A program made the position numbers and the translations under genes. Positions 23,174 through 29,316 of a stretch of 29,795 bases of DNA are shown piece after piece. The notes under the pieces are model-generated. The model ran no database searches, was not told the DNA's origin, and saw nothing but the letters and a program-made list of their open reading frames with translations. The stretch is from a virus: the IMG/VR virus record IMGVR_UViG_3300037795_000338, positions 1-29,795 of that record. One strand, given 5' to 3'. The stretch's first letter is position 1, and each line of letters begins with the position of its first letter.

Positions 23174-23195
23174 GGTTATAAATTTAATTGGTTAA
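23174..23195 (-). promoter_or_regulatory. Conserved leader, type 2, released by hammerhead D
   Basis: Minus strand TTAACCAATTAAATTTATAA then CC-ATG, nearly identical to the leaders at 22992-23014 and 23884-23904. Confidence 0.75.
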
Positions 23196-23239
23196 GATGC
23201 CTCACGGCATTTCGGTCATTCAGACCTCATCAGTTAACC
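23190..23239 (-). ncRNA. Hammerhead ribozyme D (type I)
   Basis: GGTTAA, CTGATGA, hairpin II GGTC/GACC with loop TGAAT, GAAA, hairpin III ATGCC/GGCAT with loop GTGA, C at the cleavage position (AUC, 23196), then TTAACC. All core residues match in 50 nt. Stem sequences differ from A-C while pairing is kept, the covariation expected of a functional RNA. Cleavage predicted between 23196 and 23195. Confidence 0.88.
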
Positions 23240-23254
23240 TTCATTTGCTTTCAT
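23234..23254 (-). CDS. Six-codon mini-ORF between leader and hammerhead D
   Basis: After a type 1 leader the strand reads ATG AAA GCA AAT GAA GGT TAA, encoding MKANEG. Its TAA is the last part of the 5' strand of stem I, just as in gene 22511-22738. It could be a regulatory leader peptide that lets a ribosome reach the ribozyme, or a cassette whose gene was lost. Too short to call a protein gene. Confidence 0.3.
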   Translation of the reverse strand: MKANEG

Positions 23255-23270
23255 AAGTTCTAGGTTTTAA
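23255..23270 (-). promoter_or_regulatory. Conserved leader, type 1, before the mini-ORF
   Basis: Minus strand TTAAAACCTAGAACTT then ATG. The TAA is the stop of gene 23267-23578. Confidence 0.65.
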
Positions 23271-23578
23271 CGCTCTTCTTTGAAAAATATATCGGCATCA
23301 TATTCACCAATAATATCAATTACGGTTTCATCAGATGTGTTTATCTGTAAACCACCCTCACTATTGTCTTCAAGACCATATACTAATAAACATGGTTTAG
23401 CATCTTTATCATCATCCCAAAAGAAATTGATATCCCATTCAACACCTTTTGATGTAGTGATAGAGTTCCAACTATCAGATAAATCACCTTCCGTGATATC
23501 TACTGTGAACATTTCTCCTTGGAATTTGAATGTGATTAACTTTGTTTCACAATTCAATGTTGCCGTGTTGTTTCTCAT
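23267..23578 (-). CDS. Acidic phage protein, unknown function
   Basis: 103 residues, acidic and strand-rich: MRNNTATLNCETKLITFKFQ, then DLSDSWNSITTSKGVEWDINFFWDDD and a Glu/Asp-rich end. Looks like a soluble small-domain protein; no recognised family. Start set by the leader at 23579-23602. Confidence 0.75.
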   Translation of the reverse strand: MRNNTATLNCETKLITFKFQGEMFTVDITEGDLSDSWNSITTSKGVEWDINFFWDDDKDAKPCLLVYGLEDNSEGGLQINTSDETVIDIIGEYDADIFFKEER

Positions 23579-23602
23579 TTGTTCTAAGGTTTTATAGGTT
23601 AA
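23579..23602 (-). promoter_or_regulatory. Conserved leader, type 1 variant, no ribozyme
   Basis: Minus strand TTTAACCTATAAAACCTTAG then AACAA-ATG. TAA is the stop of the upstream gene. One extra T in CCTTAGAA versus the other copies. Confidence 0.65.
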
Positions 23603-23883
23603 ACTGAATAAATTGTAAATTGGTCGAAGTCGTCTATTCTATCTGCATACTTAAAATCAATATGGCTTAATTTTTTTCCACTTCGTTTTATTATATCATT
23701 AACGACTTTTTCAAGGTTAGTTATCGTACCATCAAAACCTGCAAACCCATCCAAGTCGGAAATGTTTGTACCATCTTGAAACTCGTAAATAAATAACTCA
23801 TAATGTATTCCATCGTAGTCTTTTGGTATTCTGTCAATGCATTTTTTAATTAGTGCCTTGTGTTCTGCTGATATTTTGTTCAT
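23599..23883 (-). CDS. Small protein, unknown function
   Basis: 94 residues: MNKISAEHKALIKKCIDRIP, an acidic middle (SDLDGFAGFDGT) and a tail with FKYADRIDDFDQFTIYSV. No motif. It is the first clear gene of the leftward operon after the 900-bp non-coding region and has a type 2 leader. Confidence 0.75.
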   Translation of the reverse strand: MNKISAEHKALIKKCIDRIPKDYDGIHYELFIYEFQDGTNISDLDGFAGFDGTITNLEKVVNDIIKRSGKKLSHIDFKYADRIDDFDQFTIYSV

Positions 23884-23904
23884 GGTTATAAATTTAATTG
23901 GTTA
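23884..23904 (-). promoter_or_regulatory. Conserved leader, type 2, at the operon head
   Basis: Minus strand CTAACCAATTAAATTTATAA then CC-ATG. It is preceded by a structured RNA without a hammerhead core. Confidence 0.7.
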
Positions 23905-23906
23905 GT

Positions 23907-23953
23907 GCCGTGCTGAGTTTCGCTCTCAGTTAATGACTCGCAGTCAACACGGC
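23907..23953 (-). other. Structured leader RNA, possibly a degenerate ribozyme
   Basis: Minus strand GCCGTG pairs with CACGGC, enclosing two hairpins: GACT-GCG-AGTC and CTGAG-AGCGAAA-CTCAG, a three-way junction. It holds CTG-CGA (a hammerhead core lacking one A) and GAAAC, in the position other leaders have a ribozyme, but a hammerhead fold cannot be drawn. Confidence 0.45.
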
Positions 23954-24107
23954 TATAATGTACCTTGCGTAACAAGGCTTTTATCTTTATCTGTAACCTA
24001 CCATGCGTGAAATAGGAGTAGTCTTAATTGCTTTTCAGCTTTGGCTTTTTTGATGTTATCGTAGGCGACGCATGTTCCAAGATGTCAAAGACCGATGTTT
24101 TTTTAAT

Positions 24108-24173
24108 TTACTTACTTTTTATTTTCCATATTGACCAAAACATTTCCCTTTCGGTGTTTCTTATCGGTTTCAT
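24108..24173 (-). CDS. Candidate 21-residue peptide in the leader region
   Basis: ATG 24173 to TAA 24108-24110, starting MKPIRNTEREMFWSIWK. Basic with two Trp residues. It lies upstream of the leftward operon without a conserved leader or neighbour overlap, so it may be chance. Confidence 0.2.
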   Translation of the reverse strand: MKPIRNTEREMFWSIWKIKSK

Positions 24174-24321
24174 TTAGACTTTATGCACTAGGCTAGTCGC
24201 ACCCTTATTCAGTTCAAAGTTTTCAAGTAAGAAGTATTGTTGTTAGCTCGTTTGCTTATATCAAAGTAACGGCAACTTATTTGATTGATAACAATTTTTT
24301 TTTAATCGTTTTGAAAAATAC

Positions 24322-24335
24322 GTGTTTATACGTAG
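24322..24335. repeat. 14-bp direct repeat GTGTTTATACGTAG, copy 1
   Basis: Exact copy of 24346-24359, 24 bp apart centre to centre. Contains palindrome TACGTA. A candidate operator or phage-specific promoter for the leftward operon (CTACGTATAAACAC on the minus strand). Confidence 0.65.
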
Positions 24336-24345
24336 AGGGATCTAA

Positions 24346-24359
24346 GTGTTTATACGTAG
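24346..24359. repeat. 14-bp direct repeat GTGTTTATACGTAG, copy 2
   Basis: Second exact copy; the spacing of 24 bp, about two helical turns plus, would put both on nearly the same face of the DNA. Confidence 0.65.
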
Positions 24360-24662
24360 TGTAGACAAGATTGGAGACAACGTCAATTAGCCTCAAAGCC
24401 TTGTCGGTGCTAGGTGTTAGAAAGATTAGTATGCTGATTGGTGTAATCGTTTGCGAGATGGAAGGACAAGGTGTGGTAACCCCTACCCTCCAATCATTCG
24501 CTCTGAAACGTAGAACGGACGGGCGATTGGGCGATTGGTCGGTCGGTCTATTTAACATAATGCTAATTATATTACAAGTTGGTCGGGCGATTTTAAGGCA
24601 TGGCTGATTGGTCTCAGATAACAACACACCACCCCACCCCACACACACGACCACCCACCCCT

Positions 24663-24674
24663 ACGCACGTGCGT
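24663..24674. repeat. Perfect 12-bp palindrome ACGCACGTGCGT
   Basis: Perfect dyad in the GC-rich half of the non-coding region; could bind a dimeric regulator. Confidence 0.5.
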
Positions 24675-24684
24675 GTAACGTACG

Positions 24685-24712
24685 GGCAGGCAGGCAGGCA
24701 GGTAGGCAGGTA
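24685..24712 (+). repeat. Tetranucleotide repeat (GGYA)7
   Basis: Seven GGCA/GGTA units in a row followed by A5. Prone to slippage, so unit number may vary between isolates. Confidence 0.8.
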
Positions 24713-24826
24713 AAAAGCTAGAAATTCAGACCGAACTTTTGGAATTCAACACCCCCCCCATCGATTTTCTGGCGGTTCGGTCGATCGGTCCATCGCGTCA
24801 GACACCCATATTACCTAAAATCTCCG

Positions 24827-24834
24827 TATATTTA
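24827..24834 (+). promoter_or_regulatory. Candidate -7 box TATATTTA
   Basis: One mismatch from TAnnTTTG, ending 13 bp before the ATG at 24848. No TTTG at -33. Weak evidence but well placed. Confidence 0.4.
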
Positions 24835-24847
24835 ACAAAAAATATAT

Positions 24848-25093
24848 ATGCCTGGCAGAAAAAAGATAACAGTAAGAGACAACACCTATGTAAGTAATGG
24901 TAAGGGTGGTATGGTTAAGGCCCCTTGGATGGCTGGCGACATTGACGTAACGAAGACAATACAGACTCCAAGAAAGACCAAGACAGTCAGAGACTACTCA
25001 TACACTGATGCTGGCGTTAAGAAAACATTCAGAGACGTTACGGTAGTTAAAAAGGGTAAAACGGTCAAGCAAAAAACAATTAGTCGTAGTTAA
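24848..25093 (+). CDS. Small basic protein, unknown function
   Basis: 81 residues, strongly basic, with repeated strand units: KKITVRDNTYV, KTKTVRDYSYTD and KTFRDVTVVKKGKTVKQ. It begins MPGRKK. Such Lys-rich short proteins in phages often bind nucleic acid or sit in the virion; neither is shown. First gene of the rightward operon. Confidence 0.75.
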   Translation: MPGRKKITVRDNTYVSNGKGGMVKAPWMAGDIDVTKTIQTPRKTKTVRDYSYTDAGVKKTFRDVTVVKKGKTVKQKTISRS

Positions 25094-25118
25094 AAAAATA
25101 AATTACTATCTTTACAGC

Positions 25119-25253
25119 ATGACAATACTCCTACAGTTCAGTATGCCTTACGGCCTCAATATTGGTTTTGAATATTACAAAGCTGAGGAGGGTTTAGAGA
25201 ATGAGTTTCATCTCAATTTATTAATTTTTAAAATTATGTTACTATGGCACTAA
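25119..25253 (+). CDS. Small protein of 44 residues
   Basis: ATG 25119, TAA 25251-25253, overlapping the next start by 10 bp. The product starts MTILLQFSMPYGLNIGFEYY and ends LLIFKIMLLWH, hydrophobic at both ends with an acidic middle. A TATCTTTA box (25107-25114) sits four bases before the ATG. No family recognised. Confidence 0.6.
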   Translation: MTILLQFSMPYGLNIGFEYYKAEEGLENEFHLNLLIFKIMLLWH

Positions 25254-26533
25254 TGAAAACTGGTCGTAAAATGATGATTGGCGACCCACCAAGTCTTCCT
25301 AAGAGACCACAAGACATTCAGAAGGCAATGAGTGATCTACAGCAGGTAAGAATAAGTGGCCCTAAAGATGATATTGGGGTTGGCACATTTGCTAGAAGGG
25401 GAGATATTGAAGAAGCTAAATCTAAGAACAAAGCAGCTACAGAGGCTTACAATAAATCTTCTTCTGAATACAAACAAAAGTCTGAAGCAAAAATGTCTTA
25501 CGACAAGCAAAAGTCTGCATACGATGATTTTGTAAAAAGTAAACCAACCACAAAGGCGAAAGGTACTATTGATGATATGACTGAACAGCAACGTAAAAGG
25601 GTTTATGGTATGGGCACTATTACTGGCAAGGAAAGAGAGGATTATTTACGTGCTAATCCAGATGTAGCTAAAAGTATTCTACCTAATCAAAATATAAATG
25701 TATATGGTTATACTAAAGGAGAACCTGGTAAGTTTGATCCTGTATATCAGTCCAGAAGATACACTGACGAGCACATAGCATCTGGTAACGTTGAGGGAAA
25801 GATAGGTAAAACAAAAAGGTTCATACAGTTTGAATCATCCTACAACGACCCTGGTGCTGACCCAGGGGGTCCAGGGCAACAACCAGTCGCCCCAACAAAC
25901 GTCAAGCTTAAAACAACTACTACTACAAAACCTAAAACAGAAGAGGCAGAATCATGGAATGCTCCAACAAGAACTAGAGGTGGTGGGTCTGTATTTAAAG
26001 GCGACAAGATACCTGTTAAAAAATCAAACGAAAAAGAACCAAAGGGATACACATACGGCAAGGAAAAAAAGATGGCTACTGCTTACTATGGTATTGGTGA
26101 TGCTGTAGGTGAAGAAGGCAGATATGCCACTAGTGGTGAGTTGAGCGACTTTCAAAAAAGACGTAAGGGGGAGATAAAGGATATGAAATCGCAAAGATCA
26201 GGGGCACAAGGCAGAGTAGCTAAAAGAGAAATCACAGAAGGTATTAAATCAGGTAGAAAAGATGTTAGAGAAGCCAAACTCGGCCAGAAATACGTAGAGT
26301 CTTTACCTAACAGATATCAATCGATAGCTGGTGTAGCAAGGGGGGATATACGTAGAAATACAGCTAATGAAGAGGTAATAGAAGGTGCAAACAAACCAAA
26401 ACGAGTGATCAGAGATCTCACTCCAGAGGCAATGAAGGGATCTACAGCACAAGAAAGACAAGCAATGCTAACAAAAAAGAAAAAAGTCAAAAATTTAGGT
26501 CAAAAAGAAATAATACGACCAAGAAATAGATAA
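25244..26533 (+). CDS. Large basic, disordered protein, probably virion-associated
   Basis: 429 residues, rich in Lys, Gly, Ser, Thr and Pro, with few hydrophobic stretches and a TTTTTKPKT run near 222-230. Starts MALMKTGRKMMIGDPPSLPK. Predicted largely disordered. The position next to other basic proteins and the conserved phage gene at 29656 suggests a scaffolding, DNA-condensing or internal virion protein, but no motif supports a specific role. It ends six bases before a strong terminator. Confidence 0.78.
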   Translation: MALMKTGRKMMIGDPPSLPKRPQDIQKAMSDLQQVRISGPKDDIGVGTFARRGDIEEAKSKNKAATEAYNKSSSEYKQKSEAKMSYDKQKSAYDDFVKSKPTTKAKGTIDDMTEQQRKRVYGMGTITGKEREDYLRANPDVAKSILPNQNINVYGYTKGEPGKFDPVYQSRRYTDEHIASGNVEGKIGKTKRFIQFESSYNDPGADPGGPGQQPVAPTNVKLKTTTTTKPKTEEAESWNAPTRTRGGGSVFKGDKIPVKKSNEKEPKGYTYGKEKKMATAYYGIGDAVGEEGRYATSGELSDFQKRRKGEIKDMKSQRSGAQGRVAKREITEGIKSGRKDVREAKLGQKYVESLPNRYQSIAGVARGDIRRNTANEEVIEGANKPKRVIRDLTPEAMKGSTAQERQAMLTKKKKVKNLGQKEIIRPRNR

Positions 26534-26538
26534 AACAG

Positions 26539-26560
26539 CCCTCCAATCGGAGGGTTTTTT
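26539..26560 (+). terminator. Rho-independent terminator CCCTCC-AATC-GGAGGG-T6
   Basis: A 6-bp GC-rich stem with a 4-base loop and six T. It ends the 24848-26533 unit. The T tract doubles as part of the -33 element of the groEL promoter. Confidence 0.88.
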
Positions 26561-26589
26561 GTTTTATATCACTAAATTTGTTATATTTG
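26558..26589 (+). promoter_or_regulatory. Bacteroidota promoter TTTG-N20-TATATTTG for groEL
   Basis: -33 TTTG at 26558-26561 and -7 TATATTTG at 26582-26589, spacing 20, close to the known TTTG-N19-TAnnTTTG. It implies a short leader before ATG 26607. The terminator immediately before it insulates the chaperonin genes. Confidence 0.85.
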
Positions 26590-26606
26590 TGACAAAATAT
26601 AATAAA

Positions 26607-28175
26607 ATGGTAGTAAAACATGTTCATTTAGGTCAAGATGGCCAAAAAAAGCTCAAGAAGGGCATCAAAACAATCGCTGGGGCAGTCAAAAGTACATTAG
26701 GTGCACGAGGACGCACAGTTCTAATCGAGTCAGAGCATCATGTGGGTGGTATAACGGTAACAAAGGACGGTGTGACAGTCGCTAAGTCTATAAACCTGTA
26801 CGATCCGACTGAGAACTTGGCAGTGATAATGATCCGTCAAGCAGCTGAGAAGACAGCCACCGTTGCTGGAGATGGCACAACAACATCCATAGTACTTGCG
26901 GAGGCTCTCATTGACGCATCAGATAAATACTTGTCAGACACTGACAACGTGACTGAGGTGATAAGGGAGATCAACGTACTAACTCAAGACGTTGTAAGTT
27001 ATCTAACAAAAAAGAGTAAAAAGGTTAAGGGTAAAAAGCTAATCGATGTGGCCACTATAAGTGCAAACAACGACAGGGAGATTGGTAAGATGATTGCCAG
27101 TGCTTTCGATGAGGTTGACGTTGTTACCGTTGAGAACAGTATGACAAGCAGCACATATGTTGAGATAATAAAAGGCATGAAGATTGATCGGGGGATGACA
27201 TCTCCTTACTTCATAACAGATCAAAAGAAACAAGAGTGTGTTCTTGACAACCCATACGTATTGATATGCGACCATGAGATCAACAACTTGATATCTATAG
27301 AGAACATATTAAAGCACTGTGTGGTAAACCAAAAGCCACTCCTGATCATCGGCACACTGGGTCAGAACGCCATGAACACATTAAACCTAAACGTATCCAA
27401 GGGGCAGATAAAGGCTTGCAACATACAGCCACCATCATTTGGTTACCGCACTAAAGACTTAATGGAGGACATTGCTGCTGCAACTGGCGGCACATTTTTC
27501 TCTGAGTCTACTGGTGATGACTTGTCTTTAATAACTGTTGCTGACCTAGGTCGATCTAACCGTGTTGTTGTTAGTAAGGGCATGACGGTATTTATGCCAA
27601 ACGCTGATAGGGCTGATTCAATAGACGGTCAGGTATATCAGCTAAAGGAGTCTAGGTCTGAGATGTCATCCAACAAGGAGCTGTTAGACTTCACAAACGA
27701 GCGTATAGCCAATCTATCTGGTGGTGTTGGTGTTATATATGTAGGGGCAATGAGTGACATTGAGCAGAAGGAGAAGAGGGACAGGATAGATGACGCTGTG
27801 TGTGCTGTTACTGCGGCAATAGAGGAGGGGATACTTCCTGGTGGTGGTATAGCACTTTTAGAGGCTAGGTCTTTTGTTTTAAATGGTGACTCAAAGGCTA
27901 TTAAAATATTAAGGGATACAATTATATCTCCATTCAATCAGATAATTTTAAATGCTGGTAAGGACCCAGAGGAGATACTTTCAAACATGCTACCAATAGA
28001 GAACGAGGGCTATGATGTGAAGAACGAACAGTATGGTGACATGATGAAGTTAGGCATCATAGACCCAGCGAAAGTCACCAAGAACGCACTGTTAAACGCT
28101 GTCTCTGTGGCGACCACGATAATGAGCACAAATGCAATAATAACAAATGTAAGAGCAGATGAAAGTATTAAATAA
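26607..28175 (+). CDS. groEL: Phage chaperonin GroEL (Hsp60)
   Basis: 522 residues from ATG 26607 (an earlier in-frame ATG at 26559 lies inside the terminator and promoter). ATP-site residues are present: TKDGVTVAK with D54, GDGTTT at 88-93 with D89, D396 in RIDDAVCA, and PGGG at 411-414, matching E. coli D52, D87, D398 and GGG414-416. It ends NVRADESIK, without the Gly-Met tail of bacterial GroEL, and is diverged elsewhere. It should form a folding chamber for phage structural or replication proteins. It is followed by groES (17-bp overlap), the reverse of the bacterial order. Confidence 0.95.
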   Translation: MVVKHVHLGQDGQKKLKKGIKTIAGAVKSTLGARGRTVLIESEHHVGGITVTKDGVTVAKSINLYDPTENLAVIMIRQAAEKTATVAGDGTTTSIVLAEALIDASDKYLSDTDNVTEVIREINVLTQDVVSYLTKKSKKVKGKKLIDVATISANNDREIGKMIASAFDEVDVVTVENSMTSSTYVEIIKGMKIDRGMTSPYFITDQKKQECVLDNPYVLICDHEINNLISIENILKHCVVNQKPLLIIGTLGQNAMNTLNLNVSKGQIKACNIQPPSFGYRTKDLMEDIAAATGGTFFSESTGDDLSLITVADLGRSNRVVVSKGMTVFMPNADRADSIDGQVYQLKESRSEMSSNKELLDFTNERIANLSGGVGVIYVGAMSDIEQKEKRDRIDDAVCAVTAAIEEGILPGGGIALLEARSFVLNGDSKAIKILRDTIISPFNQIILNAGKDPEEILSNMLPIENEGYDVKNEQYGDMMKLGIIDPAKVTKNALLNAVSVATTIMSTNAIITNVRADESIK

Positions 28176-28419
28176 ATTCCTCTTAGTAAAGAGAGAGCAA
28201 GAGAACAATATGTCAACAACTGGATTCATGTATGGAGCTGACGACATGAGGGAACTACGGTACCAGAAGGCTACCGTGGTGTCTTTCGGTCAGAACGTGA
28301 TGGGCCTTGAGGAGAACAGTGAGATACTGTTCGACAAGGTAGCTGGGCATGACGTGTTGATAGAGAACGAGAGACTAACTGTTATTCAAGAGAAGGACGT
28401 TGTTTGTATTCTTCGTTAA
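28159..28419 (+). CDS. groES: GroES-like co-chaperonin
   Basis: 86 residues. NKFLLVKREQ corresponds to the GroES N-terminal strand (RVIVKRKE), the Gly-rich STTGFMYGADD to the mobile loop, and KATVVSFG, EILFDKVAGHDVLIE and VIQEKDVVCIL to the remaining beta barrel with the C-terminal ESDIL-like strand. Weak identity but the right order, length and location. An ATG at M18 would be too late. The loop's GFM probably replaces the GroEL-contacting IVL tripeptide. Confidence 0.85.
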   Translation: MKVLNKFLLVKREQENNMSTTGFMYGADDMRELRYQKATVVSFGQNVMGLEENSEILFDKVAGHDVLIENERLTVIQEKDVVCILR

Positions 28420-28879
28420 AATTTATTATAGCCTTAGCTAAAGTTTTTTGATGAAATGGGGCGTTCTTACGAAACGCCTTATTTCTTCTTTCTGAAGAAG
28501 GTATTGGTTCTATTCCGTTCAGTTTTTTGTATATACTGTTGATCATTTTTTTGCCCTTATGTGTAAGGTCAAATATCTCTGAGTTCCCCCATCCTCCCTT
28601 TCTCCATGTGTATATAAAACCTCCGTCTATAAGACGGTTAAGTAATTGAGAGTCCCAGGACATAAAGTTTGTTTGCTCTCTTATAACTTTTCTTGTAAAT
28701 AATTTCTCTGAGTACAAGAAGAACATTAGCTCTAACTCTGAGAAAGATTTTAGTTCGTAATGCATTATAGCCCACCTTCTAACTACTGAGAAGTTTTTAA
28801 GATAATTGTCATCGCTGACCCATCCTTGATACCTTTTAGGTTTATACCTAAAATATTTATTTACAATCTTTCGTTTCAT
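28382..28879 (-). CDS. Putative winged-helix DNA-binding protein
   Basis: 165 residues on the strand opposite to its neighbours. Residues about 35-115 read like a winged helix: SFSELELMFFLYSEKLFTRK, then LLNRLIDGGFIYTWRKGG and IFDLTHKGKKMI, as in MarR-type proteins. The rest is basic. It overlaps the 3' end of groES by 38 bp tail to tail and diverges from the gene at 28914. It might regulate the rightward late genes; not shown. Confidence 0.72.
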   Translation of the reverse strand: MKRKIVNKYFRYKPKRYQGWVSDDNYLKNFSVVRRWAIMHYELKSFSELELMFFLYSEKLFTRKVIREQTNFMSWDSQLLNRLIDGGFIYTWRKGGWGNSEIFDLTHKGKKMINSIYKKLNGIEPIPSSERRNKAFRKNAPFHQKTLAKAIINFNEEYKQRPSLE

Positions 28880-28884
28880 TTTAT

Positions 28885-28892
28885 TATATTTG
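28885..28892 (+). promoter_or_regulatory. -7 box TATATTTG for the 28914 operon
   Basis: Perfect TAnnTTTG match 21 bp before ATG 28914, in the short divergent gap (28880-28913). No clear TTTG at -33. Confidence 0.6.
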
Positions 28893-28913
28893 TAGAAGCA
28901 AATTTATGAAATT

Positions 28914-28936
28914 ATGAGAAACGTAAAACTACAACC
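28914..28936 (+). repeat. 23-bp direct repeat at gene start, copy 1
   Basis: From the ATG onward, 23 bases are identical to 29294-29316, covering codons for MRNVKLQ and most of the next. Confidence 0.9.
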
Positions 28937-29297
28937 TAAAAAACCTTCATCAACGAATGGATCTACTAATCCTAAAAATGAAGTAAGACTTGTTCCGAAA
29001 AAAGAGTATTATGGAATGGGAGAAAGAGAACTTAAAGAGTCAATGAGAGCAAGCAAAATAGGAGCTCAATCAAATCCTGACAAACTTATGAAAGATAGAC
29101 ATGAAACTAACTACTCTACAGCTCAGTTGATGCGTTATGAAAATAAAGGAAAACTAAACGCAGTATTGCCTACAAAAAAAGCATCTGAAGTCATAAAAAA
29201 TGTTGGTAAACCAAAACCAATGAATAACACTCAAAAAGATATGATGTCAAAAAAAGTTCAAACGGCTTATTCATCTTCTAAAAAAAATAAAAAATGA
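28914..29297 (+). CDS. Basic disordered protein with shared N-terminal tag
   Basis: 127 residues, Lys-, Ser- and Asn-rich, likely disordered, beginning MRNVKLQPKK and ending SSSKKNKK. The first nine residues are identical to those of the next gene. It overlaps that gene by 4 bp (ATGA). The shared opening suggests a sorting, packaging or processing signal. Confidence 0.75.
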   Translation: MRNVKLQPKKPSSTNGSTNPKNEVRLVPKKEYYGMGERELKESMRASKIGAQSNPDKLMKDRHETNYSTAQLMRYENKGKLNAVLPTKKASEVIKNVGKPKPMNNTQKDMMSKKVQTAYSSSKKNKK

Positions 29298-29316
29298 GAA
29301 ACGTAAAACTACAACC
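29294..29316 (+). repeat. 23-bp direct repeat at gene start, copy 2
   Basis: Identity stops after the eighth codon except for the shared K9, so the genes are not simple full-length duplicates. Confidence 0.9.

Larger units (their letters stand above)
23954..24847. other. About 890 bp non-coding, divergent regulatory region
   Basis: No convincing gene. The left half is AT-rich like the genome, with a small hairpin CCTTG/CAAGG and a run of A/T near 24291-24302. The right half (about 24440-24800) is more GC-rich and low-complexity: CCACCCC/CACACA tracts, GGCGATTG and TCGG repeats, GGYA tetranucleotides, ACGCACGTGCGT, a C8 run. It separates divergent operons, so both promoters should lie here; a phage origin or packaging site is possible. 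Frames over 24277-24654 and 24371-24607 look like noise. Confidence 0.7.

Noticed and set aside
24000-24090. Open minus frame resembling a short phage protein (VAYDNIKKAKAEKQLRLLL)
   Set aside because: No start codon after the in-frame TGA; could be a decayed gene but is unsupported.
24277-24654. 125-codon minus frame and 78-codon plus frame in the non-coding region
   Set aside because: Both read as low-complexity, Pro/Thr-rich noise over repeats, without neighbour coupling or family resemblance.
28420-28455. Possible terminator after groES (TTAGCTAA followed by T6)
   Set aside because: The stem would be too short with almost no loop, and it lies in the coding end of the antisense gene.
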